This document shows positions 52,746-61,587 of a stretch of 64,000 bases of DNA, one piece after another. The position numbers were made by a program, and so were the translations under genes. The notes under the pieces are model-generated. The model was not told the origin of the DNA, searched no databases, and saw only the letters and a list, made by a program, of their open reading frames with translations. Position 1 is the stretch's first letter, and the number at the start of each line of letters is the position of its first letter. The DNA is from Cryobacterium arcticum (GTDB lineage Bacteria > Actinomycetota > Actinomycetes > Actinomycetales > Microbacteriaceae). The stretch lies in the NCBI RefSeq assembly GCF_001679725.1, contig NZ_CP016282.1:248001-312000 (forward strand). The letters are read 5' to 3'.

Positions 52746-54698
52746 ATGCCGTTCCACCCGACTCCGCAGCACCTGCAACCGCCCGGCGCCACGCCGCTCC
52801 ACGCCCTGCCGCACCACGATGGCTCCCCGCTCTACGTCTCGACCCCCGCCCCGTCGTTGGGCGACGTCGTCACGGTGCGGCTGCGCATCCCGCTCGCCTT
52901 CGGCGCCGTGGCCACGGTGCGCACCCGGTCCAACCCCGACCAGGAGCCGCGATTCGACGACGCCCGGCCACTCGGTTCGGCCGGCACGGACGCTGACGGA
53001 TACGCCTGGTGGGCCGCGGACCTCCGGGTGGAGAACCCGGTGCACGGCTACCGGTTCCTGATCGACATGGCCGACGGCGGCCACTGGTGGCTGAACGCCA
53101 GCGGGCTGCACGACATCGAGACCCTCGACTCCGAGGACTTCAAGCTCGTCGCCCACCCGGCCCCGCCGGACTGGGCCGCGACCAGCGTGATGTACCAGGT
53201 CTTCCCCGACCGGTTCGGCCGCTCCGCCGCCGCCGACACGCGCGAGGCACCGGACTGGGCCATGCCCGCGCAGTGGGGCGACGCCGTCGACCAGTTGCCG
53301 CCGGGGCGTTCGCACCAGTTCTATGGCGGTGACCTCGACGGCATCACCGAGCACCTCGACCATCTCGAACGGCTCGGCGTGACCCTGCTTTACCTCACCC
53401 CGGTCTTCCCGGGCCGCTCCAACCATCGTTACGACGCCGCTGCCTTCACCGAGGTCGATCCGCTGCTCGGCGGCGACGCGGCCCTCATCCGGCTCGTCGA
53501 GGCCGCCCATGCGCGCGGGTTCAAGGTGATCGGCGACCTCACGGCCAACCACTCCGGCGACGGCCACGAGTGGTTCCGGGCGGCCCACGGCACCCCAGCG
53601 GCGCCCGAAAGCGCCTTCTACTACTGGCTCGACGCCGAGCAGCGCGACTACATGTCCTGGCTCGGCGTGCCCGAGCTGCCCAAGTTCAACTGGACCTCCC
53701 CGGAGCTCCGCCGCCGGTTCATCGAGGGCGCGGACTCGGTCGTTGCGAAATGGCTGGAGCCGCCGTTCAGCCTGGACGGCTGGCGCATCGACGTGGCGAA
53801 CATGACCGGCCGCCTCGGCGACGAGGACCTCAACGCCGAGGTCCGCCAGGCCATCCGGCAGACCATGCTCGAGGTGAACCCCGACACCATCCTGCTCGGC
53901 GAATTCACCAACGACGCCGCGGCCGACTTCCAGGGCGACGCCTGGCACGGAGCGATGACTTACGCCAACTTCACCAAGCCGCTCTGGTCATGGCTCTGTC
54001 GGCCCGACCCGGTGCCCTCATTCTTCGGCGTGCCGCTGGGCCGTATCCCGGCGCACACCGGCGCCCAGTTCCACCGGGCGCACACCCGCTTCGCCGCCGG
54101 ATTCCCCTGGCGCACCCGGCTGGCCACCATGAACGCCCTGGACACCCACGACACCGCCAGGTTCCGCACCCACGCCGAGGCCGAGGTGGTGCCGGTGGCG
54201 GTGGGCCTCTCGGTGACACTGCCGGGCATCCCGGTGGTGTTCGCCGGTGACGAGTTCGGCCTGGCCGGGATCGACGGCGAGCACTCCCGCACGCCGATGC
54301 CCTGGTCCACCGCGGCCGACCCCGAGGTGGCCGGCAGCATCGACCTCTACGCGGCGCTGATCGGGCTGCGCCGGGCGCACGAGGCGCTCAGCACCGGCGG
54401 GCTCCGCTGGCTGCACGTGGGCGACGACGCGCTCGTCTACGTGCGCGAGAGCGCGGGGGAGACGGTGCTGCTGCTCGCCACCCGCGCCGCGGCTGACGTG
54501 ACCCTGCCGGCCTGGGTGGTGCCGCTGGGCGGCGTCGTCGGCACCCTCCCGGCGGAGCTGGGATCGGCGGTCTTCTCTGCCGGCCAGGAGGGGCTGCACC
54601 TGGCCGCCACCGGCGCATCCTTCACCACCTGGGTGCTGCCCGGCGTCACAATCGCGGCGGATGAGCGCCCTGTGTCGCAGAGAGGTCTCGCGAGGTGA
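52746..54698 (+). CDS. GH13 amylase (neopullulanase / cyclomaltodextrinase-like)
   Basis: 650 aa, no signal peptide, so it acts on imported oligosaccharides. An N-terminal beta-sandwich (~30-130, CBM34-like) precedes the (beta/alpha)8 domain. Catalytic residues: nucleophile D349 (GWRIDVAN), acid/base E386 (LLGEFTND) and the transition-state aspartate in ALDTHDTARF; region I is DLTANHSG, with Ala-Asn instead of the common Val-Pro/Phe-Asn context. Starts 7 nt after the MalG-like gene. Its end overlaps a strong -10 for the downstream tRNAs. Confidence 0.9.
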   Translation: MPFHPTPQHLQPPGATPLHALPHHDGSPLYVSTPAPSLGDVVTVRLRIPLAFGAVATVRTRSNPDQEPRFDDARPLGSAGTDADGYAWWAADLRVENPVHGYRFLIDMADGGHWWLNASGLHDIETLDSEDFKLVAHPAPPDWAATSVMYQVFPDRFGRSAAADTREAPDWAMPAQWGDAVDQLPPGRSHQFYGGDLDGITEHLDHLERLGVTLLYLTPVFPGRSNHRYDAAAFTEVDPLLGGDAALIRLVEAAHARGFKVIGDLTANHSGDGHEWFRAAHGTPAAPESAFYYWLDAEQRDYMSWLGVPELPKFNWTSPELRRRFIEGADSVVAKWLEPPFSLDGWRIDVANMTGRLGDEDLNAEVRQAIRQTMLEVNPDTILLGEFTNDAAADFQGDAWHGAMTYANFTKPLWSWLCRPDPVPSFFGVPLGRIPAHTGAQFHRAHTRFAAGFPWRTRLATMNALDTHDTARFRTHAEAEVVPVAVGLSVTLPGIPVVFAGDEFGLAGIDGEHSRTPMPWSTAADPEVAGSIDLYAALIGLRRAHEALSTGGLRWLHVGDDALVYVRESAGETVLLLATRAAADVTLPAWVVPLGGVVGTLPAELGSAVFSAGQEGLHLAATGASFTTWVLPGVTIAADERPVSQRGLAR

Positions 54699-54702
54699 TA
54701 AT
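54697..54702 (+). promoter_or_regulatory. -10 element of the tRNA-Thr/tRNA-Met transcript
   Basis: GATAAT within TGATAATG, about 50 nt before tRNA-Thr. It overlaps the stop codon of the amylase gene. A weak -35 (TGTCGC) lies 18 nt upstream inside the coding sequence. Confidence 0.65.
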
Positions 54703-54751
54703 GTTTACCGGTTGCCAAAAGCACGGTTCAGCTTCAGAACTATGAAGTTTT

Positions 54752-54823
<72 letters not shown>

Positions 54824-54854
54824 CAGGCTTGGGAGCTAAGCTCTGAAGGCCTAA

Positions 54855-54928
54855 GGCGGGGTAGCTCAGTTGGTTAGAGCACACGGCTCATAATCGTGGT
54901 GTCGCGGGTTCAATTCCCGCTCCCGCTA
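54855..54928 (+). tRNA. tRNA-Met (CAT), elongator type
   Basis: 74 nt. Acceptor GGCGGGG/TCCCGCT with two G-T wobble pairs, D-arm GCTCAGTTGGTTAGAGC, anticodon arm CACGG-CTCATAA-TCGTG (CAT), T-arm GCGGG-TTCAATT-CCCGC, discriminator A followed by CA. A paired first base pair and no GGG/CCC anticodon stem argue against the initiator. Lysidine-modified tRNA-Ile with CAT is a remote alternative. Confidence 0.95.
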
Positions 54929-54933
54929 CACAC

Positions 54934-54983
54934 AAAGGCCCTTTGATCAAGAATTTAGCCGATCATGGGGCCTTTTCTTTTTT
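54934..54983 (+). terminator. Terminator of the tRNA transcript
   Basis: Outer stem AAAGGCCC / GGGCCTTTT with inner TGATC / GATCA, followed by a run of T (TTTTCTTTTTT). The best U-rich intrinsic terminator in the window. Confidence 0.88.
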
Positions 54984-55192
54984 GCTGGTTGCCAGCCGAC
55001 TCCGCTCCTAGCTCCGGTTTAGACCAGAGTGTTGTGCGCCAACGACGGCCCAGCGTCGGTGGGAGCCGCCGGATCGTCGCCAGACGTCTCATTCCGCAAG
55101 ACCAGCTCAGGAACGAGCGCGGACCGGTTCCCTGTGGACCGGCACAGCGCACACGAGAGCCTCGCGTATGCTCCTGAAGATGGAGGCGTGAC

Positions 55193-55609
55193 ATGGATGT
55201 TGTGAATTCACCCGTGCTTGAGCTCTCTGAGTCCCGCGAGCTGCTGAGCAGCGCAGTCGAATCGGTCATTCGTCGAAAGACGTCAATGCTTATCTCGATG
55301 TGGGTAGGCATCATCGCCGTCGCCGCCTCCCTCATTGTTCTCGGAACACTCACTCTGTATCAGGGCGGGCGTCTGGTCTTCACCTGCTGGGTGCCGAACT
55401 ACGGGCTCGAGCCTCGACCCGATGTCGCGGATGCGTGCACGGAAGCGTGGCGCCCCTACGTCTTGGCTCCGATCTGGGCGATGGTGCCGTGTCTCCTGGC
55501 CGCCCTGTCCATGATCGTTGGAGCGCAACGACCGCGACTGAGTTGGCCCATCGCCGGAGCCCTCATCGTCGCCGCTGGCATCGTGTTCGCGCTCGTGCAG
55601 TCTGCCTGA
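55193..55609 (+). CDS. Hypothetical membrane protein
   Basis: 138 aa, not recognised. Three predicted membrane helices (~31-55 SMLISMWVGIIAVAASLIVL, ~88-108 YVLAPIWAMVPCLLAALSMI, ~115-136). The loop between helices 1 and 2 has two cysteines (FTCWVPNYG, VADACTEAW) that could form a disulfide outside the cell. TGGAGG precedes the ATG. It begins an accessory patch after the tRNAs and precedes the HTH/nucleotidyltransferase pair by 62 nt; a link is not shown. Confidence 0.75.
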   Translation: MDVVNSPVLELSESRELLSSAVESVIRRKTSMLISMWVGIIAVAASLIVLGTLTLYQGGRLVFTCWVPNYGLEPRPDVADACTEAWRPYVLAPIWAMVPCLLAALSMIVGAQRPRLSWPIAGALIVAAGIVFALVQSA

Positions 55610-55636
55610 GACTTCCCGAGGCGCCTGCACTCATTA

Positions 55637-55672
55637 TTGACACTTATAGTCCTACATGGGACTATTTATGTA
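55637..55672 (+). promoter_or_regulatory. Leaderless promoter with internal operator for the HTH/nucleotidyltransferase pair
   Basis: -35 TTGACA (55637-55642), 17-nt spacer, -10 GACTAT (55660-55665), then 6 nt to the ATG. The inverted repeat ATAGTCC-(6)-GGACTAT (55646-55665) fills the spacer and -10, so a bound repressor would block polymerase. No ribosome site, hence leaderless. Confidence 0.75.
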
Positions 55673-56295
55673 TGCATCTATCCACGTCTCAGGCCGCCAG
55701 TGAGCTAGGTGTATCCGCTCGCCAAGTCAGGCGTTCTGCGGCTTCTGGACGAATCGTCGCCACCAAGCACGGTGCATCCCACGCCTTCTCCCAGCGCCAG
55801 GTTCAGGCTCTCGAACGCACAGCCCACCGAGGCCGCAACTGGACAGACGAAGTGCAAAAGGCTGCTCTCGACTTGCTTGCGACCGGAAAGACCTCTGATC
55901 TAACCAACACGGCGCTGAGCAGCACCGAGCGAAGTCGACTCAAGCAGCGCATTCGCACCGTCGACGTGGGCACGCTCGCGGGGCAGATCCTCCGGGGCCG
56001 CGTGTCTCTGAGGCGAGCTGTGAGCGACGAGGCCAAGAGCCGTTTCGTGGCTGGGCTGGCCGGTGAGCTCGGACTCTCCGTTGGCGGCGGACTTGGCGTG
56101 CTCGTCGCACAGGACGCCAGCCGCGCGGCCAGAAGGGGCCGGCTCGGCCTGGATGACGCCGGCGACATCGCTGTCATCGAAGGCGACGAGGCCCACCGCA
56201 AAGCTCTTGAGGCCCTGGCCCTGTACACCTACGGCGACGCGCGTGAAAGCTCAGCCGCATCCCAGTGGCTCTCCGCAGTGCAGGCAGCTCTATGA
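55672..56295 (+). CDS. HTH protein, putative antitoxin of an AbiE-like pair
   Basis: 207 aa. N-terminal MerR/excisionase-like helix-turn-helix (residues ~3-48; SQAASELGVSARQVRRSAAS), then a mostly helical region and a small C-terminal domain with EALALYTYGDARESSAASQW. Not matched with certainty to a named family. It overlaps the following nucleotidyltransferase gene by 4 nt, the usual antitoxin-first order, and its promoter holds an inverted repeat fit for self-repression. It could instead be a plain regulator of the second gene. Confidence 0.7.
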   Translation: MHLSTSQAASELGVSARQVRRSAASGRIVATKHGASHAFSQRQVQALERTAHRGRNWTDEVQKAALDLLATGKTSDLTNTALSSTERSRLKQRIRTVDVGTLAGQILRGRVSLRRAVSDEAKSRFVAGLAGELGLSVGGGLGVLVAQDASRAARRGRLGLDDAGDIAVIEGDEAHRKALEALALYTYGDARESSAASQWLSAVQAAL

Positions 56296-57050
56296 GTGAC
56301 CGTCCGATAGCCAGCCGTCCGCTGGTCAACGTCGATGCTCGCTCCAGCAAATGGGACGAGCCGCCGTGGCCCTCAGCGTTCGAGCTCGCGAGGCTCCTGC
56401 CGCACAGCTCCTGGACTCTGGTCGGCGGCCTCATGGTGAAGCTCCACGCTGAGCTCTCTGAGCTCCCCGCCCCGCGCACGACAGTGGACGTGGACTCCGC
56501 TCTCCATCTCGAAACTGAGGCGATCACTTTCCCCCAGGCCGCTGCGCTCCTGCAAGGAGCCGGCTATGTACTGGACAGGTCCACCAAGCACGCATACCGC
56601 TTCGATCGAGGAAGTGAGCGGGTAGACCTGATGTGCGCCGATCGTCAGCTCATCTTCAGGGGCACTCGATATGACGGCCGCCCACTCTTCGGAATCCCCG
56701 GGGGCACCCGCGCACTCCAGCAAACGATCAATGTCGATGTACTGACGGAAATAGACACAGTCCGGCTCGTCGTCCCCACCGTGCGTGGCGCGCTGGTGCT
56801 CAAGGGTGCTGCCTATCTGGCGGACTCCCGAGCGCGGGGCCGCCACGCTGAAGACGCAGTGGTACTCCTGGCCTGTATGGACGATGCAAGCGAAGCGCTG
56901 CTCGGCCTGGGTCAGCAGAGCCGGGGACGCCTGCGCGCTCTCGTCAAAGTACTCAACGAGCAGACGACGCCCTGGGCAAACCACGATGCGGTGGTCCAGG
57001 CGCTTGCACGAGAGACTCTCGATGAGCTCGCCGAGTTGCTCGGTACGTAG
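56292..57050 (+). CDS. Nucleotidyltransferase-fold protein, AbiEii-like putative toxin
   Basis: 252 aa. Polymerase-beta/MNT-type pattern: G45-G46 in WTLVGGLMVKLH (H52), catalytic-type D66-x-D68 in RTTVDVDSA, a later D112 in ERVDLMC, and K171 with D188 in ALVLKGAAYLADSRARGRHA. This is the layout of AbiEii/AbiGii-type toxins, which transfer nucleotides, for example to tRNA 3' ends in MenT-like enzymes. The match is by motif spacing, without alignment. Translationally coupled to the HTH gene; located 1.4 kb after two tRNA genes. Confidence 0.7.
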   Translation: MSDRPIASRPLVNVDARSSKWDEPPWPSAFELARLLPHSSWTLVGGLMVKLHAELSELPAPRTTVDVDSALHLETEAITFPQAAALLQGAGYVLDRSTKHAYRFDRGSERVDLMCADRQLIFRGTRYDGRPLFGIPGGTRALQQTINVDVLTEIDTVRLVVPTVRGALVLKGAAYLADSRARGRHAEDAVVLLACMDDASEALLGLGQQSRGRLRALVKVLNEQTTPWANHDAVVQALARETLDELAELLGT

Positions 57051-57108
57051 TCACGAGTGGTGGCGCTGACCACGGCACTGTGTGTGTGCTCCTCCGGTTC
57101 GCGGAGGG

Positions 57109-58110
57109 TTACGGGCGCGGGGGACCGGTCGTCGCCCGGCGCACGAGACCGGTGGGCAACCGGATGTGGTTCTGCGGCAGGGTGTCGCCGTTCAGCAGGG
57201 AGACCAGCATCCCGGCCGCCGTGGCGCCGAGCCTCTTCATGGGCTGCCGGATGGTGGTCAGCGCCGGGTTCATCTGTGACGCCTCCGGGATGTCGTCGAA
57301 GCCGATCACCGAGACGTCGCCGGGTACCTCGAGGCCGAGCTCCGCGGCGACCTGGATGATCGCGATCGCCGACAGGTCGTTCGCGGCGAACACCGCGGTG
57401 GGGCGGTCGGTCATTGACAGCAGCGACGCGGCCGGTGCCTTGGCCGTGTCGCGCTTGTACAGGCCGACCCGCACCAGCGCCGGGTTGAACGCGATGCCCG
57501 CATCCGCCAGCGCCTGACGATAACCGGCCTCGCGGAGGGTGGCACTGCGCAGGTCCGGCCGGCCGCCGAGGAAGCCGATCCGACGGTGGCCGAGTTCGAT
57601 CAGGTAGCGCGTGGCCTGCAGGGCGCCGCCGAAGCTGTCCGACTCGACCGTGGGGAGGTCGGCGCGGCCGGTGTGCGGGTCGATGGCCACGACGGGGATC
57701 TCGGTGGAGGTGGTGTCCACCGTGGGCGTGACCATGATCGCACCGTCGATCAGCGTGCCGCTGAGCCGGCTCAGCGACCGGCGCTCCCAGCCGTTGGTCT
57801 CCCGCTGCCGGGAACCGCTGTAGGCGAGCAGGTCATACCCGGAATCCTGCAGCGCGACGCCGACGCCCTTGAGGATCTCAGCGCTGAAGGGCTCGAAATC
57901 GGCCACCAGGATGCCGATGACGCTGGTGCGACGGGAGCGCATGCTGCTGGCGACCAGGCTCGACTCGTAACCGAGCTGCTGCACCACGTCGAGCACCCGC
58001 GCCGTGGTCGCCGCCGAGATGCCGTACCGGCCGTTGACCGCCTTGGACACCGTGGCGACGGACACGCCGGCGGCGGCGGCGACATCGTGGATGGTGGCGC
58101 GGGGAGACAT
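57109..58110 (-). CDS. LacI-family regulator of the adjacent sugar operon
   Basis: 333 aa. Helix-turn-helix TIHDVAAAAGVSVATVSKAV, hinge ESSLVASSMRSRRT, then the sugar-binding core (SVIGILVADFEPFSAEILKG). Divergent from a sugar ABC operon with a GH3 gene, so the effector is probably a product of that glycosidase. On the minus strand TATGCT (plus 58117-58122) ends 6 nt before ATG 58110, giving a leaderless mRNA; the palindromic operator lies just upstream, so autoregulation is likely. Confidence 0.92.
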   Translation of the reverse strand: MSPRATIHDVAAAAGVSVATVSKAVNGRYGISAATTARVLDVVQQLGYESSLVASSMRSRRTSVIGILVADFEPFSAEILKGVGVALQDSGYDLLAYSGSRQRETNGWERRSLSRLSGTLIDGAIMVTPTVDTTSTEIPVVAIDPHTGRADLPTVESDSFGGALQATRYLIELGHRRIGFLGGRPDLRSATLREAGYRQALADAGIAFNPALVRVGLYKRDTAKAPAASLLSMTDRPTAVFAANDLSAIAIIQVAAELGLEVPGDVSVIGFDDIPEASQMNPALTTIRQPMKRLGATAAGMLVSLLNGDTLPQNHIRLPTGLVRRATTGPPRP

Positions 58111-58116
58111 GGGATC

Positions 58117-58153
58117 AGCATAGGACGTTTGGAAACTGTTTTCGAAAACGTTT
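58117..58153. promoter_or_regulatory. LacI promoter and palindromic operator between regulator and sugar operon
   Basis: GTTTTCGAAAAC (58138-58149) is a perfect 12-bp palindrome, extended as AAACnGTTTTCGAAAACGTTT. It differs from the TGCAAGCG sites of the maltodextrin locus. TTGACA at 58152-58157 may be the -35 of the plus-strand operon, with GACACT 17 nt on as a weak -10. Confidence 0.75.
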
Positions 58154-58321
58154 GACACTATTTTTCCTGGCTGTGACACTGAGGCAATTCGGATGTCGGA
58201 CGGGCCATCACAGTGGGCGTGCCGAAGGCCGAAAATACAGCACTGCCCGACAGGGCGCGGCTCTACACCAAGACCATCGATGACCGATGGCGTCCCTCAA
58301 TGAAGAGAAAAGGTTGAACCA

Positions 58322-59632
58322 ATGAAGGTGAACCACACCACAGCGAAGAGAATCTTCGCGGGAACCATGGTCCTGGGCCTCGGTGCCCTGGGCCTGACGG
58401 CCTGTAGCGGCGACTCAACGGGTGACGGGTCGTCATCCGGCGGCGACGTCACGATGAGCCTCTGGCAGAACTCCACCACCGGCCCCGGCCAGGCGTTCTG
58501 GGACAAGACCGTCGCCGACTTCGAGACCGCCAACCCCGGCGTGACCATCAAGGTCCAGTCCATCCAGAACGAAGACCTCGACGGCAAGCTGCAGACCGCC
58601 CTCAACTCCGGTGACGCCCCCGACATCTTCCTGCAGCGCGGCGGCGGCAAGATGGCGGCCATGGTCGCGGCCGGCCAGCTGATGGACCTCACCGGCGGCA
58701 TCTCCGACCAGGTCAAGGAAGAGATCCCCGAGGGTTCCTTCATCGCGAACACCCTGGACGAAAAGGTCTACGCCATGCCCGTCGCGGTTCTGCCCGGCGG
58801 TATCTTCTACAGCCAGGACCTCTTCACGGCGGCCGGGATCACCGAGACCCCCACCACGATCGACGAGCTCGAGGCCGACGCGGCGAAGCTCAAGACCACC
58901 GGCGTCGCACCGATCGCGCTCGGCGCCAAGGATGCCTGGCCCGCCGCGCACTGGTTCTACTTCTTCGCCCTCCGCGAATGCAGCCCGGCCGTTCTGGCCG
59001 AGGCGGCAGACACCAAGGACTTCAGCGACGACTGCTGGATCAAGGCCGGCGAAGACCTGCAGAGCTTCGCCGACACCGAGCCCTTCAACGACGGCTTCCT
59101 CACCACCGCCGCCCAGCAGGGCGCCGGCAGCTCCGCGGGCCTCGTAGCCAACCACCAGGCAGCCATGGAACTCATGGGAGCCTGGAACCCGGGCGTCATC
59201 GCCTCCCTCACCCCCGACACGAAGCCGCTGGCCGACCTGGCCTGGTTCCCGTTCCCCGAGGTGTCCGGCGGCGACGGCAAGCCCGGCTCCATCCTCGGCG
59301 GCGTCGACGGCTACTCCTGCTCGGCCTCCGCTCCGCCGGAGTGCGTCGACTTCCTCAACTACATCGGCAGCGCCGATGTGCAGAAGGAGTACTACGCGGC
59401 CTTCAACGCGCCGCCCGTGAACACCGTGGCGCAGGAAGCCGTTACCGAGCCCTACCTCAAGCAGATCATCGAGGCCTACAACAAGGCCCCGTACGTCTCG
59501 CAGTGGCTGGACACCGTCTACGGCCAGAACGTCGGAAACGCGCTCAACGTGGGTGTCGTCGACCTCCTCGCCGGCAAGGGCAGCCCGGAACTGTTGATCC
59601 AGGCGGTCAACGACGCGGCCAAGAAGGCCTAG
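58322..59632 (+). CDS. Sugar ABC transporter substrate-binding lipoprotein
   Basis: 436 aa. Signal peptide with lipobox LTAC (Cys ~28), Gly/Ser-rich linker, then a family 1 solute-binding fold (VTMSLWQNSTTGPGQAFWDK, GDAPDIFLQRGGGKMAAMVA, MPVAVLPGGIFYSQDLF). The ligand is unknown; the GH3 enzyme downstream suggests beta-linked oligosaccharides. AAAAGG precedes the ATG. The permease genes follow after only 7 nt, with no intercistronic hairpin, unlike the maltodextrin operon. Confidence 0.9.
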   Translation: MKVNHTTAKRIFAGTMVLGLGALGLTACSGDSTGDGSSSGGDVTMSLWQNSTTGPGQAFWDKTVADFETANPGVTIKVQSIQNEDLDGKLQTALNSGDAPDIFLQRGGGKMAAMVAAGQLMDLTGGISDQVKEEIPEGSFIANTLDEKVYAMPVAVLPGGIFYSQDLFTAAGITETPTTIDELEADAAKLKTTGVAPIALGAKDAWPAAHWFYFFALRECSPAVLAEAADTKDFSDDCWIKAGEDLQSFADTEPFNDGFLTTAAQQGAGSSAGLVANHQAAMELMGAWNPGVIASLTPDTKPLADLAWFPFPEVSGGDGKPGSILGGVDGYSCSASAPPECVDFLNYIGSADVQKEYYAAFNAPPVNTVAQEAVTEPYLKQIIEAYNKAPYVSQWLDTVYGQNVGNALNVGVVDLLAGKGSPELLIQAVNDAAKKA

Positions 59633-59639
59633 GCAGCTC

Positions 59640-60653
59640 ATGTCAGTTCGCGAGAATACTTCGACGCGATTAGAGGTGGATCTCGCGAGCGGCGGGAACT
59701 CGGGCACCACGCCCGGGTTCCCGCCCGTGCGGCGCCCCCGCCGTGTCAACTGGGGGGCCCGGGTAGAGATCGCGGTCCTCGTGGGACCGGCGCTGATCGT
59801 CTTCCTCGGCTTCGTGATCTTCCCCGTGGTGATGGCCGCGTACTACGGCTTCTTCAGCTGGCAGGGCTACGGCCCGCCGACCGACTTCGTCGGGTTCCGC
59901 AACTACATCACCATCATCCAGGACCCCACTTTTCAGGAGGCCCTGACCCACAACGGCGTCATCGTCGTGCTCTCCCTGGTGCTCCAGGGGCCGGTGGCGA
60001 TCCTCCTCGCCCTGCTGTTGAATCGAAAGCTCCGCGGGCAATCGCTCATCCGCGTGCTCATCTTCGTTCCCTATGTCATCTCCGAGGTCGTCGTCGGCAC
60101 CGGCTGGAGCCTCATGCTGCAGACCAACGGCGCCGTGAACGGCCTCCTGGAGAAGGTCGGCCTGGGCGCGTTCACGCAGGACTGGCTGTCGAACCCCGAC
60201 ATCGCCATCTGGACCCTCATGGTGATCATCACCTGGAAGTACGTCGGTTTCGCCGTCATCCTCTTCCTCGCCGGTCTCCAGGGCATCCCCGAGGAGCTGC
60301 CGGAGGCGGCGGCCATCGACGGAGCGTCGTTCTGGCAGATCCAACGCCACATCACGCTGCCGCTGCTGGCGCCCACCCTGCGTATCTGGGCGTTCCTGTC
60401 CATCATCGGGGCGCTGCAGTTGTTCGACCTCGTCTACATCATCTGGGGCCAGTACATCGCCTCAACCGCCGGTACCTCGACCATGGCGACGTACCTCGTC
60501 ACCAATGGGCGCAACGCCGGCAACTACGGCTACGGAAACGCCGTGGCTGTCGTGCTCTTCCTGATCTCCCTGATCGTGGCGCTGATCTACCAGCGCTACG
60601 TGCTGCGCAGGGACACCGAAGGCGCCATCACTGGAAAGGGAAAGAGCCGATGA
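59640..60653 (+). CDS. Sugar ABC transporter permease (MalF/UgpA type)
   Basis: 337 aa, six membrane helices after a ~40-residue Gly/Pro-rich cytoplasmic start. EAA coupling motif LPEAAAIDGASFWQIQRHIT. Partners the next permease, whose start overlaps its stop by 4 nt. No large extracytoplasmic loop. Confidence 0.92.
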   Translation: MSVRENTSTRLEVDLASGGNSGTTPGFPPVRRPRRVNWGARVEIAVLVGPALIVFLGFVIFPVVMAAYYGFFSWQGYGPPTDFVGFRNYITIIQDPTFQEALTHNGVIVVLSLVLQGPVAILLALLLNRKLRGQSLIRVLIFVPYVISEVVVGTGWSLMLQTNGAVNGLLEKVGLGAFTQDWLSNPDIAIWTLMVIITWKYVGFAVILFLAGLQGIPEELPEAAAIDGASFWQIQRHITLPLLAPTLRIWAFLSIIGALQLFDLVYIIWGQYIASTAGTSTMATYLVTNGRNAGNYGYGNAVAVVLFLISLIVALIYQRYVLRRDTEGAITGKGKSR

Positions 60654-61534
60654 CCGCGCTACAGACGCCCGCGGTGGCCCTGCCGCCGGCCACCCCGCCA
60701 CCCGCTATCGTGACCAAGCGACGCTGGGGCACCCCGGTCGCCTACGTTGTCGCCGTGCTCGTGATCGGCCTGATGCTCGCCCCGGTGCTGTTCATCATCA
60801 TCGGCGGGTTCCGCACCAACGCCCAGATCACCACGGACCCGTCCGGGTGGCCGAGCGTGTGGAACATCGGCAACTACCTCGATGTCCTCACCGGCGGCAC
60901 GTTCTGGCGGCTCGTGGGCAACTCCCTCATCGCCGGGCTCGCCACCACCTTCGGTGTCGTGCTGCTCGGCCTGATGGCCAGCTACGTGCTGGCGCGGTAC
61001 TCGTTCCGCGGCCGTGGCATCCTCTACGCCATGTTCGCGGCCGGGCTGATGTTCCCGATGACCGTGGCCATCACCCCGCTGTACCTGGTGGTGAAGAACC
61101 TGGGCCTGATGAACTCGCTCGGCGGTGTCATCCTGCCGCAGATCGCGTTCGCGTTGCCCACGACGATCATCATCCTGGTGCCGTTCCTGCGGGCCATCCC
61201 CGACGAGATCCAGGAGGCGGCCTTCATCGACGGTTGCAGCCGGCTCGGTTTCTTCTGGCGGATGATCGTGCCGCTGGCCATGCCCGGCGTCATCACGGTG
61301 GGCATCCTGGCCTTCATCGCCAGCTGGAACAGCTACCTGCTGCCGCTGTTCATCCTGAACAACGACGCCGTGTTCACCCTGCCGTTGGGCGTGCAATCGT
61401 TCGCCTCGCAGTACTCCGTGGATACCGCGAAGGTTCTCGCGTTCACCTCCCTGTCCATGATTCCCGCCCTGGTGTTCTTCGCCCTGTTCGAGCGCCGCAT
61501 CGTCGGCGGGCTCACTGGCGCGGTCAAGGGCTGA
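60650..61534 (+). CDS. Sugar ABC transporter permease (MalG/UgpE type)
   Basis: 294 aa, six membrane helices. EAA coupling motif IQEAAFIDGCSRLGFFWRMI. The two permeases plus the lipoprotein make an importer that lacks its own ATPase gene here, as in many actinobacterial CUT1 systems served by a shared MsmK-type ATPase. Confidence 0.92.
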   Translation: MTALQTPAVALPPATPPPAIVTKRRWGTPVAYVVAVLVIGLMLAPVLFIIIGGFRTNAQITTDPSGWPSVWNIGNYLDVLTGGTFWRLVGNSLIAGLATTFGVVLLGLMASYVLARYSFRGRGILYAMFAAGLMFPMTVAITPLYLVVKNLGLMNSLGGVILPQIAFALPTTIIILVPFLRAIPDEIQEAAFIDGCSRLGFFWRMIVPLAMPGVITVGILAFIASWNSYLLPLFILNNDAVFTLPLGVQSFASQYSVDTAKVLAFTSLSMIPALVFFALFERRIVGGLTGAVKG

Positions 61535-61587
61535 TCTGCCGCCCGCGTGTGGCGTCAGTGTTTTTGTCGAAGTAGAAAGAGAACGTT

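Noticed and set aside
54855..57060. Integrative element inserted at tRNA-Met
   Set aside because: The patch is compact, but no integrase and no second copy of the tRNA 3' end were found in the window.
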